From assembly GCF_000186865.1 (NCBI RefSeq), contig NW_008705621.1, positions 59,333 through 71,598 on the forward strand: a stretch of 12,266 nucleotides of DNA, written 5' to 3'. This document shows, piece after piece, positions 7,496 through 12,266 of this stretch (position 1 is the stretch's first letter; every line of letters begins with the position of its first letter). The DNA is from Aureococcus anophagefferens. Lineage: Eukaryota; Sar; Pelagophyceae; Pelagomonadales; Pelagomonadaceae. The notes beneath the pieces were generated by a model. The model ran no database searches, was not told the DNA's origin, and saw nothing but the letters and a program-made list of their open reading frames with translations. The position numbers and the translations under genes were made by a program.

Positions 7496-7887
7496 GAGCT
7501 CTGCATTTCTGCTCGAGCTCCACTAGTGAGCTTTGCCTCGCCGCCGAGGGTCCTGCTGCTCAGCGACTGGGCGCAAGACGAACTGGGCCGACAAGGGCAG
7601 CGGCAGCGCGAAGAAGCGCGACGCCTTGTGGTACCTCAAGAACATCGAATCGCACGCGCTCATGTACCACCACCGCCCCGGGCCGGGCCGCAAGGTCGCC
7701 ATGGTCTGCGACGACAACGGCGACGGCGTCTACTGGACCGGCTACGTCCGGAACGTGAAGGCCCCGAAGGCCAAGGCCGGCCGGCAGCGTCGCGTACATC
7801 ATATGCTTCCCGGACTACCCGGGCGCGGAGGAGCTCGCGAACGGCCTCGCCCTCGCGGACGAGCTGGGCTCCGCCGGCACGTGGTAA
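7496..7887 (+). pseudogene. Frame-broken small gene, unrecognised
   Basis: Three plus frames look like consecutive pieces of one protein. The first, from 7496, has no ATG (PRVLLLSDWAQ). It passes near 7575 to KTNWADKGSGSAKKRDALWY, LKNIESHALMYHH, RKVAMVCDDNGDGVYWTGYV and RNVKAPKAKAG. Near 7785 one base must be skipped to reach VAYIICFPDYPGAEELANGL and ALADELGSAGTW, then a TAA at 7885. The protein-like quality on both sides of the second break is high, so it was one gene recently or still is. No family was recognised. The DGDGVYWTGYV stretch recalls small beta-barrel domains. The 5' end is uncertain: an acceptor-like CTGCTCAG near 7561 could mark an exon start. Simple repeats begin about 30 bp after the stop. 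Confidence 0.5.
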
Positions 7888-7917
7888 GGCGCGCAGGGCT
7901 AGCTACTAGGCCTTAGC

Positions 7918-7934
7918 CTCCTCCTCCTCCTCCT

Positions 7935-7985
<51 letters not shown>

Positions 7986-8011
7986 GCGCGCGCGCGCGCG
8001 CGCGCGCGCGC
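7918..8011. repeat. Compound microsatellite CCT, GGC, GC
   Basis: About six CCT units (7918-7935) are followed by about 16 GGC units (7936-7983) and then 15 alternating GC units (7982-8011). Long alternating GC can adopt Z-DNA and long GGC runs are slippage-prone, so the unit counts in the assembly may not be exact. Confidence 0.9.
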
Positions 8012-8355
8012 CGCGCTGGGGAAATTAGGCCAGTCCTATTCCGTCGTCGATGCTCCAGGCACTGTCGCGTCGTCGGTGTTGTCGCCCGCGTGCCAGAGCA
8101 TCGCGCGCCGCGTGGGCGGCGGCGCCAGGCGCTCGGCGGCGCGCGGCGCGGCGACGCGTGGCGCGGCGGCGCGTGGGGCTGCGCATTCCCTTCGATCGAT
8201 GTGTGGTGCGGCTCCGGTGCGATGCGTTGGGGGGGGGGTGACTCGCCGGGGCTGCCCATGGCGATGGCTGCCCCACGAGTTGAAGCTTAGCTCGTTTACG
8301 ATGACTCGTAGCTCGACAACAATGACTTTATTACGAAACTAGGATTAGGTTTTTC

Positions 8356-8391
8356 TACAATAAGCTTAAGCTTTATTAAAATAAATTTCCC
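8356..8391 (-). repeat. Dispersed palindromic element, copy 3
   Basis: It lies on the minus strand 26 bp downstream of the DUF285 stop codon. The palindrome AAGCTTAAGCTT is at 8362-8373, and it shares 21 exact bases with copy 1 plus the GGGAAATTTA flank. It contains AATAAA in the gene's sense, so a role in 3'-end formation is possible. Confidence 0.7.
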
Positions 8392-8416
8392 CATGCAAGC
8401 AGGGCTTATAGCAGCC

Positions 8417-9055
8417 TCAAGCGGGGCTGATAGTCTGGTATATGTTTAGTTTGTGTTTACCCGGCTTGAAGTAGCCAGCATACATGAACATGCCGCTCAT
8501 GCTCGTCACCTTCGACATGTCCCAGCTGCCGATGTCTTGGTCGAAGGATCTAGCTCTGCGGAACATGCGGAACGTGTCCGTCACGGCCGACGTGTCCCAG
8601 GCGCCGATGTCCTGGTCGAAGGCGTCAGCGCCGTGGAACAAGTAGCGCATGTCCGTCACGGACGACGTGTCCCAGGCGCCGATGGGCTGGTCGAAGGCGT
8701 CAGCGCTGTAGAACATGCGGCTCATGTCCGTGACGGACGACGTGTCCCAGCCACTGATGTCCTGGTTGAAGGCGCTCGCGTCGTCGAACATGGAGTCCAT
8801 TCTCGTCACGGCGGAGACGTTCCACGTGCTGATGTGGCCGTAGGAGGCCTCGGCGCTCGCCGCGTCGGCGAGCCACTCGTCGACCGCAGTGTAGAGCGCC
8901 GCGTTGGACGCGAAGGCGAAGGAGGTCGGCCGAGGCGTTGGCTGTGGCGTGGTCGTAGGCGCGGCCGTCGTGGGCATTGATGTAGGGGAATAGTACGCAG
9001 CCGTCGGCGCGGGCGCGCGGGCGACGAGGGAGAGGATGAAGATCGACCGCAGCAT
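8417..9055 (-). CDS. Secreted BspA-like/DUF285 repeat protein
   Basis: An intact protein of 212 residues. Residues 1-20 ([20 protein letters not shown]) are a signal peptide, followed by a Thr/Pro-rich linker (24-44), probably O-glycosylated. A short helical lead-in ([20 protein letters not shown]) precedes five 25-residue repeats from residue 75: [16 protein letters not shown], then A.AFDQ. This is the DUF285 (BspA-type leucine-rich-like) repeat, known from bacterial surface proteins and greatly expanded in marine protists. Repeats 2-4 are nearly identical in DNA, giving a 75-bp tandem repeat, while the fifth degenerates ([10 protein letters not shown]) before the stop. The ATG at 9055 is chosen because it starts the signal peptide; the frame extends only seven codons further without another ATG. 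The likely role is a surface or extracellular binding protein; the ligand is unknown. Confidence 0.93.
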   Translation of the reverse strand: MLRSIFILSLVARAPAPTAAYYSPTSMPTTAAPTTTPQPTPRPTSFAFASNAALYTAVDEWLADAASAEASYGHISTWNVSAVTRMDSMFDDASAFNQDISGWDTSSVTDMSRMFYSADAFDQPIGAWDTSSVTDMRYLFHGADAFDQDIGAWDTSAVTDTFRMFRRARSFDQDIGSWDMSKVTSMSGMFMYAGYFKPGKHKLNIYQTISPA

Positions 9056-9131
9056 GGTTGTTTGTTTTTGGACCAAAAGAAATGCTCGCGATGAGGAGTG
9101 TCAATAATTATTGCGAATTCCTTTGTTCCTG

Positions 9132-9148
9132 CCAGGGCGAACACACAC
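9132..9148 (-). promoter_or_regulatory. Shared upstream 17-bp element, DUF285 side
   Basis: On the minus strand this reads GTGTGTGTTCGCCCTGG and ends 76 bases before the DUF285 ATG. The same 17 bases occur in the same orientation relative to the divergent neighbour. It is a candidate cis-regulatory site; no factor is known. Confidence 0.45.
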
Positions 9149-9256
9149 ACACACGCACCACACACGTCGAATGTGGTCGCATGCACACGTACGAATGCGG
9201 GTTAGGGGCGGGGCTTAGGCGCTCTAGAGGTCGTCGTCGTCGTCGTCGCCCATGTC

Positions 9257-9424
9257 GCTTTGAGCACGTGAGCTGAGGTGCCCCGTACGCCGGGCGCCGG
9301 GGGTACCGGTGCGACTCGGCTGCCCAGACTAATAAAAATAATAAAAAATCCACCCACGCGATGGAGCAGCGCGGCGCCCCCGGCGCTCGGCGTATGGGGC
9401 ACCTCAGAGGAAGCTTTGAGTACG
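9257..9424. mobile_element. MITE-like element: 28-bp inverted arms with flanking direct repeat
   Basis: The arms 9275-9302 and 9378-9405 are reverse complements with 26 of 28 positions matching by eye, both starting GAGGTGCCCC outward. They enclose about 75 bp with an AATAAAAATAATAAAAAAT patch. Outside lie the direct repeats GCTTTGAGCACG (9257-9268) and GCTTTGAGTACG (9413-9424), which could be an old target-site duplication, though they do not directly abut the arms. No transposase is present. A regulatory hairpin is the alternative. Confidence 0.5.
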
Positions 9425-9641
9425 GAATATGGTCGCCTCGAAACGGCGACCAAGGGGCGCCCATCGGGCGCCGGCGCCGGCGCCGGCGCAGTCATCGAAG
9501 CGCAGGGCTGCCCCAGACGCTGTCTCCTCGCTCCTGCTGCTAGTTGACGAACTTCACGATTGGTTCAATCGATTATTCACTTAAAATTACACTGTGATCT
9601 TTTGTCCGCACACGTGCCCTACACACTAGTGTGTGGCGGGG

Positions 9642-9678
9642 TTCTCAGATTCACGTGTGCTCGAGTAGTATCTGAGAA
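9642..9678. repeat. 9-bp inverted repeat (hairpin)
   Basis: TTCTCAGAT at 9642-9650 pairs perfectly with ATCTGAGAA at 9670-9678. The loop contains CACGTG and CTCGAG. It lies just upstream of the 17-bp element of the gene at 9760. Confidence 0.6.
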
Positions 9679-9686
9679 TTCGCTAC

Positions 9687-9703
9687 GTGTGTGTTCGCCC
9701 TGG
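9687..9703 (+). promoter_or_regulatory. Shared upstream 17-bp element, coiled-coil gene side
   Basis: GTGTGTGTTCGCCCTGG ends 56 bases before the ATG at 9760, and the identical sequence precedes the divergent DUF285 gene. GTTCCTGCC follows directly here and also adjoins the other copy (9125-9133), but in the opposite relative orientation. Confidence 0.45.
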
Positions 9704-9721
9704 TTCCTGCCGATTATCAGG

Positions 9722-9730
9722 ATATATAAA
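9722..9730 (+). promoter_or_regulatory. TATA box
   Basis: ATATATAAA lies 29 bases before the ATG at 9760. A normal TATA-to-start distance would put initiation at or near the ATG, implying a very short 5' UTR. Confidence 0.45.
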
Positions 9731-9759
9731 GGTCGTAATATTAGAAAAAAGTATCTGTT

Positions 9760-9987
9760 ATGGTAGTCGTCTTAGTCACGCTGCCCCAGCTGCTGACGCT
9801 CGCCAAGGACGAGGTCGTCGCGCGCAAGGACGCGGAGATCGCTGGGCTGCGCGAGGAGCTCGCCGCGCTCAAGGGCGACGGCAGCGACATGACGGGCCTG
9901 CCGGCCGTGCTGCGCGACTTCACGCCGCTCGCGATGGTCGACGACGTCGCGGCGATCGCCGACGGGCCCGAGCTCGATTGGTATTAA
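9760..9987 (+). CDS. Small coiled-coil protein, 75 residues
   Basis: An intact ATG-to-TAA frame in the codon style of its neighbours. Residues 13-38 (LTLAKDEVVARKDAEIAGLR, then EELAALKG) are a heptad-type amphipathic helix likely to form a coiled coil. The acidic C-terminus ends LRDFTPLAMVDDVAAIADGP. The preceding hydrophobic stretch (MVVVLVTLPQLLTL) is too short for a clear signal peptide. I do not recognise a family. The ending resembles tails of longer algal regulatory proteins (for example BTB- or repeat-containing ones), so this could be a C-terminal fragment that has gained a promoter. A TATA box and a 17-bp element shared with the divergent DUF285 gene support expression. Confidence 0.55.
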   Translation: MVVVLVTLPQLLTLAKDEVVARKDAEIAGLREELAALKGDGSDMTGLPAVLRDFTPLAMVDDVAAIADGPELDWY

Positions 9988-10055
9988 TTATGGGAAGACG
10001 CGTCGATATGATGGGACATTAAATTCCAGGTAATGATGGTCAAAAATGGTGGACG

Positions 10056-10170
10056 GTGAGGTCCCTTTTGATATTTTGTTTTGAAGTGAGGTCCATTTCG
10101 ACATTACTTTGGAAGGCGGGGTCCATATTGATATTAAGGTCTCTTGGTGAGGTCCTTCTTGGTTTTGATC
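10056..10170. repeat. 30-bp minisatellite, four degenerate units
   Basis: Units start at 10056, 10086, 10116 and 10147, each opening G(T/C)G(A/G)GGTCC followed by a T-rich half with GATATT or GACATT. A spacing of 30 bp (31 for the last) would encode a 10-residue periodic peptide on either strand, but no start or flanking coding context supports that. Confidence 0.7.
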
Positions 10171-10171
10171 C

Positions 10172-10187
10172 TATATATATATATATA
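10172..10187 (+). promoter_or_regulatory. TA-dinucleotide tract, possible TATA element
   Basis: Eight TA units end 23 bases before the ATG at 10211, in the same position type as the tract before the sulfotransferase gene. Confidence 0.4.
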
Positions 10188-10210
10188 CTATTTATTACTC
10201 CTTGGCGACA

Positions 10211-11529
10211 ATGGGCTGCCCGCGGCGCCTGTTCGCGGCCGCGGCCCTGTGGCTGGTGACGTCGTCCCAGCGCGCGCGGCCGCGCCGCGACCTCGGCGCG
10301 TCGAGCGCCGCGACGTCCGGTCAGCGCTACAAACCGCAGCGCGTGGCGACCTACGCCGGGCCGCGCCTCGGCGACACGGTGAACCGGAGCGCGTCGCCGC
10401 TGCCGCGGCCCTGGTCGGCCTGCGAGCGCTGCGGCGTCGTGACGACGATCAATCCGCCGAGCGAGGCGATCCTGCGCGTGGGCAACGCGTCGGGCTGGTG
10501 CCTCGTCGTCGTCGGCGACCGGAAGACCGCCGACGGCCCTTACGAGGCGCTCGCGGCCGCGGCGCCGGCGACCGTCGCGTACCTGAGCGCCGCGGCGCAG
10601 GAGACCCTGCCCTACGGCCTCGCGAGCGCGACGCCCTGGGACCACTTCGCGCGCAAGAACCTGGGCTACCTCTACGCCATCCACGCGGGCGCGGCGACGA
10701 TCTTTGACTTCGACGACGACAACGTGCTCCTCGGCGCGCCGCCGGCCTCGGCCGGTGCGGCGGCGCGGGCGTCGGACCCGCGCCTCGCGGCGCCCGACGC
10801 GCCCGACGCCGGGAGCGCCTTCTTCAACGCCTACGCGGCGTCGTTCGGCGCGGAGAAGGCGTGGCCCCGGGGATTACCGTTGGACGCGATCAACGGCCCC
10901 GCGGCCGCGGCCGCGGCCGACGACCCGCGCGCGGCCGACGACGTCGTCGTCGCCCAGCTCCTCGCGAACCACGACCCGGACGTCGACGCCATCTACCGCC
11001 TCGGGCCCCGCGCGGCGCTGCCGCTGCCCTTCGACTTCCCCTCGTCCTCGACGGCGGCGCCGTCTGCCCCTTCAACGCCCAGGCGACCTTGTTCGACCGG
11101 GCCGCCTTCTGGGCGCTGCTCCTGCCCGCGTCCGTCCACGGCCGCGTCGCCGACATCTGGCGCGGCTTCGTCGCGCAGCGCGTGCTCCGGGCCGCGGGGC
11201 TCCGGCTCGCGTTCCTGCCGCCGGGCGTGACCCAGCTCCGCAACGACCACGACGCCCTCGCCGACTACATGAGCGAGCGGCCCTTGTACGAGAAGGCCGA
11301 CGCCGTCGTCCGCGTGCTCGACGGCGTCGCGCCGCACCGGCCGGGCGGCTCCGTCGCGCGCGCGGTCGAGGACGCCTACGTCGCCCTCTACGAGCACGGC
11401 CTCGTCGCCCTCGACGACGTCGCCTACGCCCAGCTCTGGCTCGCGGACCTCTACGCCGTCGGCCTCGCGCTCCCGAAGCTCCGGCGCCACAAGGCACGGC
11501 ACCGGCCGGTGGGCGCGAGGGGAGCTTAG
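10211..11529 (+). CDS. STELLO-like DUF288 glycosyltransferase-type protein, one frame break
   Basis: Residues 1-19 form a signal anchor (RRLFAAAALWLVTSS) for the secretory pathway. Family blocks follow in order: WCLVVVGDRKTADGPYEAL (96-114), VAYLSAAAQETLPYG (122-136), FARKNLGYLYAIHAGAATIF (147-166), DDDN (168-171, the GT-A-like acidic motif), AWPRGLPLDAI (217-227) and HDPDVDAIYRL (254-264). At 11038-11041 (a run of four C) the frame shifts by minus one. The remainder then reads CPFNAQATLFDRAAFWALLL, RVADIWRGFVAQRVL and QLRNDHDALADYMSERPLYE to the TAG at 11527. With one more C the protein would be 439 residues, with all blocks in place. Plant STELLO proteins act in the Golgi in cellulose synthase assembly; the role in algae is not known. 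A true ATG at 10211 is used because upstream in-frame codons lack one. Confidence 0.9.
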
Positions 11530-11614
11530 TCCGCGGCGGCGCGGGGCTCAGGTCGACGGAACCGGCCGGTGGGCGCGCGCGAGCCTCGGGCCGACCTCGG
11601 AGCGCCTCGATTGC

Positions 11615-12044
11615 TCAGAAGGTCGTCTCGGAGGGCACGGGGGCGTAGACGCCAAAGTCCGGCGCGGCCCGCGGCGGCAGGAGCGCGTCGCCGACGTAGC
11701 GCGGCGACGGCGAGGAGGTGGACGCCCGGCCAGACGAGCACGGACCATCGCGCGAACATGGAAGGGACGAGCGCGACGTAGAGGAGCGCCTTCGCGACAC
11801 TTTCGGAGAAAAACACCTCCTGGGTAATCATGCGCCTGAACATCACGACAGAAAACGGGAGCGACGAATTGACCTTCCCCAGGAACGCGCTCGACGTCGC
11901 GCCGAGCTCGAGCACGAACACGACGCACGCAGCGAGGAGCGCATAGACGCACGTGGCGCTTTCCCAGTGAAGAGTAGACCCGAGGGGCAAGGAGTACCGT
12001 CCGAGGGCGCAGCCCGAGGCCGGTGCGACGCAGCCTCGAGCGGT
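11615..12044 (-). CDS. Exon of a membrane protein, unrecognised, with one frame break
   Basis: The open frame starts after a TAG at 12047-12045 and has no ATG, so an upstream exon is likely; CAG and TAG acceptors occur at 12045-12053. It reads through two hydrophobic segments: SATCVYALLAACVVFVLEL, and SVAKALLYVALVPSMF continuing into ARWSVLVWPGVHLLAV. Between them lies a polar loop (SSAFLGKVNSSLPFSVVMFR). Near 11700, at GCCGCG, one base has to be skipped. The next frame then gives RYVGDALLPPRAAPDFGVYA and PVPSETTF, then a stop at 11615. Without the skip the sequence becomes arginine-rich and unlike protein. This is a multi-pass membrane protein fragment, function unknown. It is convergent with the DUF288 gene, 85 bp apart. 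Confidence 0.45.
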
Positions 12045-12060
12045 CTACTCTGAGTGGAGT
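11965..12060. repeat. Imperfect inverted repeat at exon edge
   Basis: AGAGTAGACC at 11971-11980 and GGTCTACTCT at 12042-12051 are perfect inverted copies. The similarity extends to CAGTGA/TGAGTGG outside and CGAGG/CCTCG inside. The repeat covers the region where the upstream exon boundary of the membrane protein is expected. Confidence 0.5.
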
Positions 12061-12266
12061 CACCCTTCCGCCTCCTGCATTCTGCTGGTCATGTTTTCTC
12101 TCTGCCGTCGCTCTGTGAGGCGTCGTCGAAGTAGGGGCCCATCGTCGACCCCCCTTATTTTAAATCTTAACTCTAGTTATTCGTGATATATATCATTCCG
12201 GCGTTGTGTTAAACGCATACGTATGCGGGATCGAGTGGCTGTCGGAGCTCGGAAGCGCTCTGACAG

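Larger units (their letters stand above)
7888..8416. other. Gene-free, low-complexity region
   Basis: The left half is a CCT/GGC/GC simple-sequence tract. The middle (8095-8190) is GCG-rich with repeated GCGGCGCG words. The right part (8280-8416) is AT-richer, with copy 3 of the dispersed element and the downstream end of the DUF285 gene. Translations here are alanine/arginine shadows of the repeats. Confidence 0.6.
9056..9759. other. Divergent intergenic region
   Basis: About 700 bp between two genes transcribed away from each other. It holds a shared 17-bp element near each gene, an AC microsatellite (about 9141-9154), six GTC units (9230-9248), a MITE-like inverted repeat (9257-9424), GGCGCC iterations (9467-9488), the palindrome ACACACTAGTGTGT near 9620-9634, a hairpin (9642-9678) and a TATA box. 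No protein-like frame is convincing. Confidence 0.6.

Noticed and set aside
7918..8259. Poly-alanine/poly-glutamate protein from the microsatellite
   Set aside because: The homopolymeric translation is forced by the trinucleotide repeats, and the flanks are not protein-like.
8453..8980. Plus-strand frame antisense to the DUF285 gene
   Set aside because: Its periodic sequence merely mirrors the 75-bp repeats; the sense strand has a signal peptide and perfect DUF285 repeats.
9108..9495. Minus-strand frames with a hydrophobic stretch (WVDFLLFLLVWAAE)
   Set aside because: The hydrophobic part comes from the AATAAAAATAATAAAAAAT patch inside the inverted-repeat element and no family pattern surrounds it.
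10040..10202. Ten-residue repeat peptide encoded by the 30-bp minisatellite
   Set aside because: No start, no coding context on either side, and the last unit breaks the 30-bp period.
11036..11044. Programmed minus-one frameshift in the DUF288 gene
   Set aside because: TTC CCC cannot re-pair after a one-base backward slip at both sites, and similar breaks in other genes make indel error or decay more likely.
10704..11648. 314-residue plus-strand frame overlapping the DUF288 gene
   Set aside because: It is almost wholly Arg, Pro, Ala and Thr, a shadow of GC-rich codons; the conserved DUF288 motifs lie in the other frames.
11548..12063. 171-residue minus-strand frame over the membrane-protein exon
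   Set aside because: Arg-rich shadow; the hydrophobic segments are in the overlapping frame.

Overview
The window looks like nuclear DNA of a unicellular marine alga, most likely a stramenopile close to the pelagophytes. The evidence is GC-rich coding sequence, genes packed on both strands, signal-peptide proteins of kinds that are expanded in such algae (a BspA/DUF285 repeat protein, a STELLO/DUF288 protein, several glycosyltransferases, a sulfotransferase), TA-rich boxes just upstream of start codons, and abundant simple repeats. No bacterial operon structure, rRNA, tRNA or CRISPR array was seen. The organism is inferred from protein style only.

Layout. 139-1122 (+) is a secreted or Golgi PAPS-dependent sulfotransferase. 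3615-1080 (-) is a glycan block read towards it. A rhamnosyltransferase-like domain is followed by a second GT-A-type domain, probably in one spliced gene, and then by a small secreted protein whose 3' end overlaps the sulfotransferase. 3645-3821 (-) is an unexplained open frame without a start. 4752-4200 (-) is a broken gene for a basic protein with a possible BAH/Tudor-like fold. 4753-5856 is gene-free. 6528-5857 (-) is a membrane-anchored Tudor-like protein. 6529-7495 is gene-free and holds an imperfect inverted duplication. 7496-7887 (+) is a frame-broken small gene, followed by a CCT/GGC/GC simple-sequence tract. 9055-8417 (-) is the DUF285 repeat protein, divergent from a 75-residue coiled-coil protein at 9760-9987 (+); the two share a 17-bp upstream element. 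10211-11529 (+) is the DUF288 gene with one frame break. 12044-11615 (-) is a membrane-protein exon with one frame break. The last 200 bp show no gene.

How the genes fit together. Sulfotransferase, rhamnosyltransferase-like, second GT and DUF288 proteins all point to the secretory pathway and to building or decorating surface glycans, and the DUF285 protein would be displayed or secreted. This is a functional theme, not proof of a co-regulated cluster. A recurring oddity is that four genes are clearly coding but change frame by a single base (five breaks in all). This suggests indel errors in the assembly or parallel gene decay, and it limits how far any gene model here can be trusted.
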